The notes under the pieces: model-generated
Told to the model about the DNA's origin: nothing
What the model saw: only the letters and a program-made list of their open reading frames with translations
Database searches by the model: none
In this document: one piece after another, positions 16,529 through 24,865 of the stretch
Layout of the letters: each line of letters starts with the position of its first letter
Numbering within the stretch: the first letter of the stretch is position 1
Assembly (NCBI GenBank): GCA_028287235.1
Contig: JAQBQB010000022.1
Location: 186,001-250,000, forward strand
From: Gemmatimonadota bacterium
Lineage (GTDB): Bacteria > Gemmatimonadota > Gemmatimonadetes > Gemmatimonadales > Gemmatimonadaceae
Reading direction: 5' to 3'
Length of the DNA stretch: 64,000 nucleotides
Position numbers and translations under genes: made by a program

Positions 16529-19500
16529 TTTTTCAGCTCCTTGTCGACCGCCGCCAACTCGGCCTTCGCTTCGGTGACTGCCAGCCGCTGCGTGTTCGTT
16601 GGCGCAGCGAAACTTCCCTGTTGCGCGCCGGCTCCATTGAAGCCGCGAGCCACGCCGCCGAGTTTTCCGCGAACGCCGTCGCGTCCTGTCAAACGTCGTT
16701 CGAGCGCGGCGAGACGCGTCGCCTCTTCGCCGGCCGCGGCGGTGCGGCGCGTGCGGAGATCCGCGGCACGCTGCTCCACCTGCACCTGAAGTGCCTGCAC
16801 GTCGAGCAGGAACGTTTCGCGCGCCTTCTGCTGGGCAGTGGTGATGTTGAGCGCTGGATCACCGCGCACCTCGAAGGTGCGCGACGTCGTGTCGCCGTCG
16901 ACGTCGAGCGTGACCTTGAACGTGCCAGGGGAGACGTACGGACCGCGCAGCCCGATGTCGTGCGCCGGAATCGGCAGTTGCACCGGCGCGTCGACTCGGC
17001 CGCGGCCGGCACCGCTACGTCCACCGGCGGGAGCCCCTGCTTCCGGCGGCGGTCCGCCGCCTTCTTCACCGCCGCCACCACCGCCGGCGCCCGCCGTTGC
17101 CGGCGGCGGAACGTGGCGCAGATCCCACGTGGTACGGTGAATCACTCCCGGCGACGTGGAGCCGGCGATGTCGCGAATCACCTTGCCGTCCATTCCGCGA
17201 ACGATGAGCCGAACCTTCTGCGCCGCCTTCGCGAGAGAATAGGTGAATACCGCGCCGTCGGCGGGATTGTCGGCGGCGTACATGCCCTGCGCCGTGTTCG
17301 AGATGTCCTCCCAGTACCACATCAACGTGGCGCGCTTCGGCGCGAAGAGATACGTCAGCTTCGCGGCGATCGCGTCGGTCCACTCGGCGATCGGAGACGC
17401 GTCGTCGAGAATCCAGATGCTGCGGCCGTGCGTGGCGAGCACGAGGTCTTTCGTGCGCGGTTGCACGACGATGTCGTCGTAGCGCGTGGTCGGAAGGTTG
17501 GACGCGAGCCGCGACCATTGCGCGCCGCTGTCACGGCTCACGTACAGCGAGCGCTCGGTTCCGGCGAACAGCACGTTCGCCTTGCCCGGATATTCCTGAA
17601 TGCTGCGCACTGATGCGTCGGGCTGAAGCCCGCTGGTGATCGTTTTCCACGTCTTGCCGAAGTCGGTGGTGCGCGCGATGTACGGCGCGAAGTCGCCGAT
17701 GCGGTGCGCGTCGAACGACACGTAGGCCGTTCCGCGCGACGCGCTAGAAGCAACGATACGGCTGACGTACGTGCCGTTCGCCACGCCGGGAACGCCGGCG
17801 CTCACCTCGCGCCACGTTGTGCCGCCGTCGGTCGAGACCTGAATGTTTCCGTCGTCCGCTCCCACCCACAGCACCTTGGCGTCGAGCGGAGACTCGGCGA
17901 TCGTCGTGAGCTCGCTGTAGCCGGATTCACCGTCGTTCTTCGCGATCTTGATGTCCTTGTCGAGCACGCCCATGAGCCGGAGCGTGTCGCGGTTGACCGA
18001 ACGCGTCAGGTCTTTCGTGCGCGTCCACGTGTTGCCGAAATCTTTCGAGATGAAGAGACGGTTCGCGCCGATGTAGACCGTGCCGGCGGTGTGACGCGAG
18101 GCGATGAGCGGCGCGTCCCAATCCCAACGATATGCCGAGTCGCCCTTGGGCGGCTGCGGCTTGATGTCGATGTGGTCGCCCGTCTCGGGATCGAAGCGTT
18201 GGACGTTGCCGCCGTCGGAGCTCGAGTAGACGTAGCGATAGCCCGCCTTGTCGACCGCCTGCCCCGTGCCGTCGCTGAAGCCGATCTGCTTCCAATCCTG
18301 GTTGAGAATGCCGAGCCAGTGGCGCGTGGCGCTCGGGCCCATCCAGGAGTGCGTGTCCTGCAGGCCGCCGTAGACCCAGTACGGATCGCGATCGTCGACG
18401 GCGATCTTGTAGAACTGGCCGATGGGGATGTTGTTCATGCGCGTGTACGTGAGCCCCAAGTCCCAGCTCTCGTGCATGCCGCCGTCGCCGCCCACGAGCG
18501 TGTGCCGCGAGTTCGCGGGATCGATCCACATCGTGTGGTGGTCGGTCTTGAGTCCCACGTCGTACGCCGGCGAGTTCGGCATGTTCTCGAACGTTGCGCC
18601 GCCGTCCTCGCTCTTGAAGATCGTGACGCCGAGCTCCCACACGCGCTTGTCGTTGGTGGGGTCGATGTAGGGCGCGCTGAAGTACATGGGGCGCGGGTTG
18701 GAGCGGCTCATCTTCTTCCACGTCGCGCCGGCGTCTTCGGTGCGATAGGTGCCCGACTCCGTTGCGTGCTCGACGAGCGCGATGAGCACGTTCGGGTTCG
18801 ACGCGGAGATCGAGAAGGCGATGCGGCCCTTGTCGCCGGCGGGAATTCCGTTCTCCATCTTCTTCCACGTCGCGCCGCCGTCGGTCGTCTTGTACATCGC
18901 GCTGCCCGGACCGCCGCCGTTGTAGCCGAACGTGCTGCGCAAGCGCTGGTAAGTCGCGGCGTAGAGCACGTTGGGGTCGCGCGGATCCATCGCAAGATCC
19001 GTGGCGCCGGTGAGCGTGTCGACGTAGAGGATCTTGTTCCAGGTCCGTCCCCCGTCGGTCGTCTTGAAGACGCCGCGCTCGGGGTTGGGCTTCCAGAGAT
19101 TTCCCGCCGCGGCGACGTACGCGATGTTGGAGTTAGTGGGATGGAGCACGACACGTCCGATGGCGCGGGTGTCGGACAGCCCCAAGGACTGCCAGTGTGC
19201 GCCACCGTCGTTCGATCGATACACGCCGGTACCCCACGACGAGCTCTGTCGGTTGTTCTGCTCGCCGGTGCCAGCCCAGATGATCTTTGGATCGCCGGGA
19301 AAGATTGCGAGGTCGCCGAAGGTGTTGTCGGGCTGGCCTTCGAACACCGGCGTCCAGAAGGTGCCGTGGTTGGTGGTCTTCCAGATGCCGCCACTCGCTG
19401 CCGCAACGTACATGGTCGACGGATCCTTGGGGTCGACCTCGATGTCGTGGATGCGGCCGCCTGTGGCGGCCGGACCGATCGAGCGAAAGTGCAGGGAGTC

Positions 19501-19578
19501 GAACGGCGACTGTGCCTGCGCGAGCGCAGGAAGAAACGCGGCGGCAGCGAAGAAGGTCGCGCGGCGAGCAGTGATCAC
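16525..19578 (-). CDS. Large secreted VPS10/BNR-type beta-propeller protein
   Basis: The protein has about 1017 residues. GTG 19576-19578 has GGAG nine bases upstream and gives a signal peptide (ITARRATFFAAAAFLPALAQA). The body is a sortilin/BNR-like propeller with many sialidase-type Asp boxes: SNDGGAHW, TTDGGRTW, STDGGTTW, SEDGGATF and SRDSGAQW. A Gly/Pro-rich spacer (GGGGGGEEGGG) near residue 850 precedes a C-terminal beta domain and a helical tail. Such proteins are often annotated as glycosyl hydrolases, but I see no catalytic residues, so glycan or protein binding is as likely. It is translationally coupled to the downstream lipoprotein gene. A paralogue is encoded at 50904-54152. Confidence 0.88.
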   Translation of the reverse strand: MITARRATFFAAAAFLPALAQAQSPFDSLHFRSIGPAATGGRIHDIEVDPKDPSTMYVAAASGGIWKTTNHGTFWTPVFEGQPDNTFGDLAIFPGDPKIIWAGTGEQNNRQSSSWGTGVYRSNDGGAHWQSLGLSDTRAIGRVVLHPTNSNIAYVAAAGNLWKPNPERGVFKTTDGGRTWNKILYVDTLTGATDLAMDPRDPNVLYAATYQRLRSTFGYNGGGPGSAMYKTTDGGATWKKMENGIPAGDKGRIAFSISASNPNVLIALVEHATESGTYRTEDAGATWKKMSRSNPRPMYFSAPYIDPTNDKRVWELGVTIFKSEDGGATFENMPNSPAYDVGLKTDHHTMWIDPANSRHTLVGGDGGMHESWDLGLTYTRMNNIPIGQFYKIAVDDRDPYWVYGGLQDTHSWMGPSATRHWLGILNQDWKQIGFSDGTGQAVDKAGYRYVYSSSDGGNVQRFDPETGDHIDIKPQPPKGDSAYRWDWDAPLIASRHTAGTVYIGANRLFISKDFGNTWTRTKDLTRSVNRDTLRLMGVLDKDIKIAKNDGESGYSELTTIAESPLDAKVLWVGADDGNIQVSTDGGTTWREVSAGVPGVANGTYVSRIVASSASRGTAYVSFDAHRIGDFAPYIARTTDFGKTWKTITSGLQPDASVRSIQEYPGKANVLFAGTERSLYVSRDSGAQWSRLASNLPTTRYDDIVVQPRTKDLVLATHGRSIWILDDASPIAEWTDAIAAKLTYLFAPKRATLMWYWEDISNTAQGMYAADNPADGAVFTYSLAKAAQKVRLIVRGMDGKVIRDIAGSTSPGVIHRTTWDLRHVPPPATAGAGGGGGGEEGGGPPPEAGAPAGGRSGAGRGRVDAPVQLPIPAHDIGLRGPYVSPGTFKVTLDVDGDTTSRTFEVRGDPALNITTAQQKARETFLLDVQALQVQVEQRAADLRTRRTAAAGEEATRLAALERRLTGRDGVRGKLGGVARGFNGAGAQQGSFAAPTNTQRLAVTEAKAELAAVDKELKK

Positions 19579-19661
19579 GGAGAGCGGCTCCAATTGTGGA
19601 AGACGATGGACGCTGGAATGTGCAAGCGCGGTGCGGCGATGGCCAGCGCACGTGACGGCGT

Positions 19662-20315
19662 TTGGACGGCGCTCGTCTATTCGGCGTGTCGTCTCCGTCA
19701 CCGCTGTCGCCATCGTCTGGTCGGTCGCACCAGCTCTCGCTCGCGAAGCTCGAGCGCGACACCTACGTGCGAGTCTACTTCGTTCGCGACGGAGTCGCCG
19801 GCGCCGTGGTCGGCGCGCTCAAGGGGCTGACACGGACCGACGCGCGCATCGCGGATGCGGCCGGGGAGATCGTGGAGATTCCGTTCGCGTCGATGACGCA
19901 GGTGAGCGTGCCCGATCTCGACGCGCGATCGGAGAGCTGGGCGAGCGCAATGCCCGATGTCGTGTCGATGCTCGCCGCGCTGGTATTGATCATGGCGCTC
20001 GCCACGCTGGTGTACGGTACGCGGCGACTGTCGTTCGGGGATCTCGCGATTCGCGTGATCGGGATTGGAGCGCCGATCGGCTATCTCATTGGCGGACGGT
20101 TCGCGAAGCGCGTCAACGACGAACGGCGGGGACTGGTCGTCGAGCTGTCGGTTGCCGCGGCAGTGGGGGCGGCGTGGCTTGGGATGTATGCCGTGCGGAA
20201 GGCGCCGGCGCTGCATGCGACCGTGCCGATGCTCGCGACACTCATAGGGGTGACGCTCGTGGGAGCGATCGTTGCAGCCGCGGTGTCGTCGGCAAGAAAA
20301 ACGACGGCCGGATAG
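19662..20315 (+). CDS. Small membrane protein, probably frameshifted after its signal peptide
   Basis: The open frame from TTG 19662 encodes 217 residues: a small beta domain (YVRVYFVRDGVAGAVVGALK to EIVEIPFASMTQVSV), then four hydrophobic segments beginning VVSMLAALVLIMALATLVYG. The N-terminus in this frame is not a signal sequence. In the neighbouring frame, GTG 19652 encodes an excellent signal peptide (RRSSIRRVVSVTAVAIVWSV, then APALA) that runs out of frame at a tandem TCGCTCGC (19737-19744). Removing one TCGC joins the signal peptide to AKLERDTYV. The gene is therefore either freshly mutated or carries a sequence error. Function unknown; the domain resembles SH3-like beta domains common after signal peptides in this group (impression only). 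Confidence 0.6.
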   Translation: MDGARLFGVSSPSPLSPSSGRSHQLSLAKLERDTYVRVYFVRDGVAGAVVGALKGLTRTDARIADAAGEIVEIPFASMTQVSVPDLDARSESWASAMPDVVSMLAALVLIMALATLVYGTRRLSFGDLAIRVIGIGAPIGYLIGGRFAKRVNDERRGLVVELSVAAAVGAAWLGMYAVRKAPALHATVPMLATLIGVTLVGAIVAAAVSSARKTTAG

Positions 20316-20658
20316 CTCCCTCGCCACTTCGCTCGCCCGCTCCGGCTGGCAACGCCGTAACCGTGTGTCGGGCCTCAACTTACGGCGTTGCGGAAGAGCG
20401 GGTCGAGCGTGCCGCGGAGGATTTCTGCGGTGGCGCCGTTCATAACGCGTGCGCCACACCCGTATGGCGGAGCGATGGAACGAAGCGCCGTCTGGAATGG
20501 TCTAGTGCATGGGGCCATCTTAACGTTGGCGGTTCAAACGCCGTCTCCAGATCACGCGTAGACTCTATAGAAGGGAATGCGCCTAAGTCTCGGTCTGAAA
20601 ACTCTTTCCGCGCTCCCGGTGTCCAACCACCCGTAGCTCCACGCTCCTCCCCCAACAG
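20316..20658 (+). other. 343-base intergenic region upstream of the T2SS operon
   Basis: No gene is apparent. It holds a perfect 12-bp inverted repeat (20349-20360 with 20380-20391) and must contain the promoter of the secretion operon. I see no convincing -35/-10 pair. Confidence 0.5.
20349..20391. repeat. 12-bp perfect inverted repeat, 19-base loop
   Basis: GCAACGCCGTAA pairs with TTACGGCGTTGC. It lies 30 bases after the membrane-protein stop. There is no T-tract, so an intrinsic terminator is uncertain; it could be an operator or a small-element remnant. Confidence 0.55.
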
Positions 20659-21138
20659 ATGATGCCTTCCCTACGCGCGCACGCCCGAGGAGTCCGGCGC
20701 GGTCTCCGAGGTCCGATCGGGCGCCGCTCCGGCTTCACCCTCATCGAAATTCTGGTCGTGATCGTAGTGATCGCGATCCTGGCCACGCTCGTTGCGCCGA
20801 ACATCTTCCAGCACGTGGGCGCCGCGAAGAGCGCGACGGCCAAGTCGCAGATCGAGATGCTTGGCGCCGCGCTCGACGCGTATCGTCTCGACAACGGGCG
20901 CTATCCGAGCACCGAGCAGGGACTGAACGCACTGTGGGAGAAGCCGACGATCGACCCGCCGGTGAACTGGCGCGCGCCGTATCTGCGGAAGCCGGTGCCG
21001 GCGGACCCGTGGGGACGGCCGTACCTGTTTCTCTTTCCTGGCCAGGTGAACGTGAACGGATACGACCTGCTCTCGTACGGCGCCGACGGAAAGCCCGGCG
21101 GCGACGGCGAAGACGCCGACATCCTGAGCTGGAAGTAG
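20659..21138 (+). CDS. gspG: Type II secretion major pseudopilin GspG
   Basis: The protein has 159 residues. The prepilin signature GFTLIEILVVIVVIAILATL is at about residues 25-44, with cleavage expected after Gly25 and Glu at position +5 of the mature protein. The rest matches GspG: TAKSQIEMLGAALDAYRLDN and STEQGLNALWEKP, ending in SYGADGKPGGDGEDADILSW, the Asp-rich calcium-binding loop typical of the major pseudopilin. It assembles into the periplasmic piston of the secretion machine. First gene of an eleven-gene plus-strand operon; gspF follows after 17 bases. Confidence 0.97.
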   Translation: MMPSLRAHARGVRRGLRGPIGRRSGFTLIEILVVIVVIAILATLVAPNIFQHVGAAKSATAKSQIEMLGAALDAYRLDNGRYPSTEQGLNALWEKPTIDPPVNWRAPYLRKPVPADPWGRPYLFLFPGQVNVNGYDLLSYGADGKPGGDGEDADILSWK

Positions 21139-21155
21139 GCAGTCGGGTGAGCTGA

Positions 21156-22358
21156 ATGCCGACCTACGCGTATCAAGCCGTCGACGGCTCGGGGAAGCGC
21201 ACGCGTGGCGAGGCTCAGGCCGCGAGCTCCGGCGCATTGGCGCGGACGCTCGAGGAGCGCGGGCTCTTCGTGCTCGACATGGCGGAATCCGCCGAAGGTG
21301 CGGGCACGAAGAAAGGATTCCGCATTGGCCGGCGGCGCGAAGTGCTTGAGGTGACGCGCGCCATGGCCGCGCTCCTTCCCGTCGGGATGCCGCTCGCGCA
21401 GGCGCTGAACGCGTCGTCTGGCGTCGCGTCGGGCGACGTGAAGGCCGCGCTGCAGGTGATCCGCAGCCGCGTCGAGCGCGGCGACACACTCTCGGCGGCG
21501 CTCGCCGAGCATCCGCGGTTGTTCGCGCCAATTTATGTGGGACTCGTGCGCGCGGGCGAGCGGAGCGGCGACATTGATGGGGCATTTGCTCGTTTGTCCG
21601 ATCAATTGGAGCGCGACGAGGCGTTGCGCGGAAAAGTCCTCTCCGCGGCGATCTATCCGTTGCTGCTCGCGACCGCGGGCTCCGTCGCCGTGACGGTGCT
21701 GTTGTTCTTCGTGCTGCCGCGCTTCGTCACGCTCCTCGAGGGAAGTGGCGCCAAGCTGCCTCGCTCCACGGCGACGCTGCTCGCGTTGTCCGCCGCGTTA
21801 CATCGCTTCTGGCCGGTGCTGCTGCTCATTCCGTTCATCGGCGCGGCAATCGCGGCGTGGGTGGCGAACACCGACGAGGGCAAGCGCGCCTGGTCGGCCA
21901 CGTTGCTCGCGCTTCCCGGCGTTCGTACGCTGCGCCGCTACGCGCTCTCCGGACGGTTCGCGCGACTCGTTGGCGTATTGCTCGGCGGCGGCGCGCCGCT
22001 GCTCATGGCGCTCGACGACACGATCGAATCGATCGGCGACCCTATCGCGCGCGACGACGCGGTGCGCATTCGTACGCGCGTGCGCGAGGGCAGCTCGCTG
22101 CGCGCGGCCGTGGGCGACAGCACGCTCTTTCCGCCGATGCTCGCGCAGCTGATCGGCGTGGGGGAAGATTCAGGACAGCTACGTGTATTTCTCATGAAGG
22201 CCGCGGACATTTTCGAGGAGCGCACCGAGCGCGCGACGCAACGCCTAGCCACCTTCGCCGAGCCGGCAATGATCGTGATGTTCGGCGCGATCGTGGCGTT
22301 CGTCGCGCTGTCGCTGCTGCAGGCGATCTATGGCATCAACGCGAACTCGTTCAAGTGA
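21156..22358 (+). CDS. gspF: Type II secretion inner-membrane protein GspF
   Basis: The protein has 400 residues and starts MPTYAYQAVDGSGKRTRGEA, the usual GspF/PilC opening. Two T2SSF domains are visible: one around residues 65-190 with MAALLPVGMPLAQALNA and GLVRAGERSGDIDGAFARLS, the other around 265-390 with LLGGGAPLLMALDDTIES and LIGVGEDSGQLRVFL. Hydrophobic segments lie near residues 168-195 and 215-235 and at the C-terminus. GspF links the GspE ATPase to the pseudopilus assembly platform. A GGGTGAG ribosome site precedes the ATG. Confidence 0.97.
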   Translation: MPTYAYQAVDGSGKRTRGEAQAASSGALARTLEERGLFVLDMAESAEGAGTKKGFRIGRRREVLEVTRAMAALLPVGMPLAQALNASSGVASGDVKAALQVIRSRVERGDTLSAALAEHPRLFAPIYVGLVRAGERSGDIDGAFARLSDQLERDEALRGKVLSAAIYPLLLATAGSVAVTVLLFFVLPRFVTLLEGSGAKLPRSTATLLALSAALHRFWPVLLLIPFIGAAIAAWVANTDEGKRAWSATLLALPGVRTLRRYALSGRFARLVGVLLGGGAPLLMALDDTIESIGDPIARDDAVRIRTRVREGSSLRAAVGDSTLFPPMLAQLIGVGEDSGQLRVFLMKAADIFEERTERATQRLATFAEPAMIVMFGAIVAFVALSLLQAIYGINANSFK

Positions 22359-22376
22359 CGTTCAAGTGATGTCCAC

Positions 22377-22838
22377 GTGACGCGCGCGCGCCGTACCTCC
22401 CGCCGCCCCGGCTTCACGCTGTGGGAATTGACGATGGTCCTCCTCGTGATGACCATCGCCGCGAGCCTCGCCGCGCCGGCGTTCGTCTCGTTCGGTTCCG
22501 AACAGCCGGCGGGAGCCGCCGACAGGATGGTCGGTTTGCTGCACGACTCGCGAAAGGTGGCGATCGACCACAATGCCACGGCTACGCTGCGTCTCGATCC
22601 GAAGACGTTGCGCTATCGCCTCGATACCTCGGGTGTGAACGGCTTCGGTACGTTCACCGAGGGGAAGCTCGAGCTGGGGTTGACGCAGACGCTCGTGACC
22701 GATCAGCCGCGGCTGCAGTTCATCTTCCGTCCCACGGGGGCGGCGTTCGCCGATACGGTGGTCGTGCGCGGCGGAGACGTGCCGTGGGTCGTGCGCGTGG
22801 ATGCATGGAGCGGAGTGGCACGTGCCGATTCGCGATAG
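22377..22838 (+). CDS. gspH: Minor pseudopilin GspH-like
   Basis: The protein has 153 residues from a GTG start. The prepilin cleavage site and hydrophobic helix are PGFTLWELTMVLLVMTIAAS near residue 12, with Glu5 of the mature protein present. The C-terminal beta part contains LLHDSRKVAIDHNATATLRL, like the GspH/FimT domain. It likely joins GspI, J and K in the pseudopilus tip. Its last 17 bases overlap the chosen start of the next gene. Confidence 0.87.
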   Translation: MTRARRTSRRPGFTLWELTMVLLVMTIAASLAAPAFVSFGSEQPAGAADRMVGLLHDSRKVAIDHNATATLRLDPKTLRYRLDTSGVNGFGTFTEGKLELGLTQTLVTDQPRLQFIFRPTGAAFADTVVVRGGDVPWVVRVDAWSGVARADSR

Positions 22839-23217
22839 GCGTGGCGTGTCCCTTCTCGAGGCCGTGGTGTCCGTGGCCATCGTCGGCATGACGTCCATTG
22901 GGGCGCTCGAAGCCGTAGGCAGCGACATGCGCACCGCGGAACGCGCGCGCCGAGCGATCGAGGCGGAGGCGCTGGCGAGCTCGCGGCTCGACTTCATGGA
23001 CCTCCTCAACGACCGCGAGCTTCAGGCGCTCGCCGACTCGGTGACGTCGGGAAAGTTTCCGCCACCGCTGGATGAGTATTCGTGGAAGACGTCGTCCGCC
23101 CCGCTGTCCGACCAGGCCGGCGTGTACGACGTGCATGTCACGATCGCCTGGCCGACGGGCACGTACGTGGCGCGGACGTACGCCTATCGGCGGCCGCCGC
23201 TGGCAACCCGCCGATGA
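22822..23217 (+). CDS. gspI: Minor pseudopilin GspI-like
   Basis: The protein has about 131 residues. GTG 22822 has GGAG six bases upstream, giving a short MPIRDRRGVSLLEAVVSVAI start in which RRG|VSLLE is the prepilin cleavage motif. An ATG at 22801 in the same frame would add seven residues. The rest is short and beta-rich, as expected of GspI. It overlaps gspH at its start and gspJ at its stop (ATGA). Confidence 0.82.
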   Translation: MPIRDRRGVSLLEAVVSVAIVGMTSIGALEAVGSDMRTAERARRAIEAEALASSRLDFMDLLNDRELQALADSVTSGKFPPPLDEYSWKTSSAPLSDQAGVYDVHVTIAWPTGTYVARTYAYRRPPLATRR

Positions 23218-23897
23218 TCGCGCGCGCGCGGACTGGCATGACGCTCATGGAGCTGGTGATCGCCCTCGCGATCACCGGGTTGATGGCCGCGGGCGGCGCC
23301 GCGGCGTTCGGATCGGTCATCGACCATCGCAAGATCATCCGCAACGCGTCGGTGCAGACGGAGCGCGCCGGTGCGCTACGCGAGATGCTCAAGTCGTGGA
23401 TCAGCGCCGGCGAGATCCGCATCCAGATCGGCGGCGTGCCGCGCGGATTGGCGCGCGGCGTGAGTGCCGCGTCGACGTCGCGCAGCACCACGAGCGCCAG
23501 CATCGCGTCTGTCTCCGCGGCGCAGGCGGCCGGCGACGAGTTGCGCTTCACGACGACGGCGCTCAATCCGTCGCTCCTCGGCAACGTGCTCATGCGCCTC
23601 TACGTGGACGCCGACGCCAACACGCCCGAGAAGGGGCTGGCGGTCGAGTATCAGCCCAACTTGCAGCAGCCGCTCGTTCGTAAGATGCTGGACTCCACGA
23701 TCGACACGCTGCGCGTGGAGTTTCTCGACCGCCGCACCGGCCGCTGGTTTGGCGCGGATCAGGTTGCGACGATCGATCCACGCGCCACGCGCGTGACGCT
23801 GCTCTCGAGCAAGCCCGGGCAGCAGTCGCGTATCCTCGGCATCCCGATGCTCTTCACCAACGGTTTTCAGACCACTAACACCAACAGGACGCCATGA
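23214..23897 (+). CDS. gspJ: Minor pseudopilin GspJ-like
   Basis: The protein has 227 residues from ATG 23214, which overlaps the gspI stop. The prepilin motif is TGMTLMELVIALAITGLMAA near residue 7. A Ser/Thr/Ala-rich stretch (STSRSTTSASIASVSAA) interrupts the globular part near residues 85-102. The C-terminal half (VEYQPNLQQPLVRKMLDSTI) is consistent with GspJ, which binds GspI and GspK at the pseudopilus tip. Assignment rests on the motif, the size and the operon position. Confidence 0.82.
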   Translation: MIARARTGMTLMELVIALAITGLMAAGGAAAFGSVIDHRKIIRNASVQTERAGALREMLKSWISAGEIRIQIGGVPRGLARGVSAASTSRSTTSASIASVSAAQAAGDELRFTTTALNPSLLGNVLMRLYVDADANTPEKGLAVEYQPNLQQPLVRKMLDSTIDTLRVEFLDRRTGRWFGADQVATIDPRATRVTLLSSKPGQQSRILGIPMLFTNGFQTTNTNRTP

Positions 23898-24865
23898 GAT
23901 CCCGCCGCGGAGTCGCGCTCATGGCCGCGCTGTGGCTCGTCGTCGCCATCGCGGCGGTGGCGCTGCAGTTCAGCCTCGAGGCGCGCGAGCGCCGAACCAT
24001 TGGGATCCTCGCATCGGAGCGCGGCATCCAGCGCGCGGCGGCGATGGGCGCGTTATCGCTCGTGCAGGCGCGCCTCGACCAGGCGATCCGTGTCGCGCCG
24101 TCTGGAACCAATCCCAATATCGCGCGCCTCGGCGCCTCCGATGCCTGGTACGGCGTCGACTCGGCGTACACCGGCACCGTGTTCGTCGACAGCATGCAAG
24201 TTTACGTCGAGGCTCACGACCTTGGCGAAAAGTTGAACATCAACCAACTCAGCGAAAACGACCTGCAGACGTTCTTCAGCTTTCTGTTGAGTGACTACTC
24301 GAAGGCCACACAGCTCGCGCAGGCCATCATGGACTGGCGCGACGCCGACAGCATTCCGCGGCCCAGCGGCGCCGAGCGCGACGCGTACATCAAGGCCGAG
24401 ATGCTCGCGCTGCCGACGAACGCACCCTTCCGCGAAGTGGAGGAGCTGCAAGACGTCATGGGCATGACGCCCGAGATCTACGCGAAGGCGAAGCCGTACT
24501 TCACGACCAAAGGCAACGGCCAGGTCAACGTCAACACCGCGCCCGTGCCGGTGCTTCGCGCCCTTCCGGGCATGAACGATCAGACGCTCAACATGATCTT
24601 GCAGCTCCGGTCCCAGGGGCGGCGCATCAACAACATCAACGACGTGTTCGCCGCGCAACGCTCCAGGCAGGCGGGCGGACCGGCGGTTACGCCCACCCAG
24701 AACGTTCTGGCGACGCGTGTGACCACGATGGTGAACGTCGTCGAGCTCACGATTACGGCGCGCACGGGCCCGCAGGCGCCCCCGTCGAAGCTCACGGCGA
24801 TCGTCCAGAAAAACGGCGACAACAGCCCGAACGCCAGCGCGAACATCACGTCGAAGCAATGGTGA
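23894..24865 (+). CDS. gspK: Minor pseudopilin GspK
   Basis: The protein has 323 residues. The N-terminus is RRGVALMAALWLVVAIAAVA, a prepilin-like helix in which the usual Glu5 is absent, as is normal for GspK. It contains AHDLGEKLNINQLSENDLQT and MDWRDADSIPRPSGAERD, both GspK family signatures, and a helix-hairpin-helix region (VNVNTAPVPVLRALPGM). It caps the pseudopilus tip. The ATG overlaps the gspJ stop by four bases and its 3' end overlaps gspL by seven. Confidence 0.93.
   Translation: MRSRRGVALMAALWLVVAIAAVALQFSLEARERRTIGILASERGIQRAAAMGALSLVQARLDQAIRVAPSGTNPNIARLGASDAWYGVDSAYTGTVFVDSMQVYVEAHDLGEKLNINQLSENDLQTFFSFLLSDYSKATQLAQAIMDWRDADSIPRPSGAERDAYIKAEMLALPTNAPFREVEELQDVMGMTPEIYAKAKPYFTTKGNGQVNVNTAPVPVLRALPGMNDQTLNMILQLRSQGRRINNINDVFAAQRSRQAGGPAVTPTQNVLATRVTTMVNVVELTITARTGPQAPPSKLTAIVQKNGDNSPNASANITSKQW

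Noticed and set aside
17704-19830. 708-codon plus-strand frame opposite the BNR propeller gene
   Set aside because: No recognisable domain, composition of an antisense shadow, and the opposite strand encodes repeated Asp boxes.
20349-20391. Inverted repeat as an integron attC site
   Set aside because: The required GTTRRRY/RYYYAAC core boxes are not present and no integrase gene is seen.
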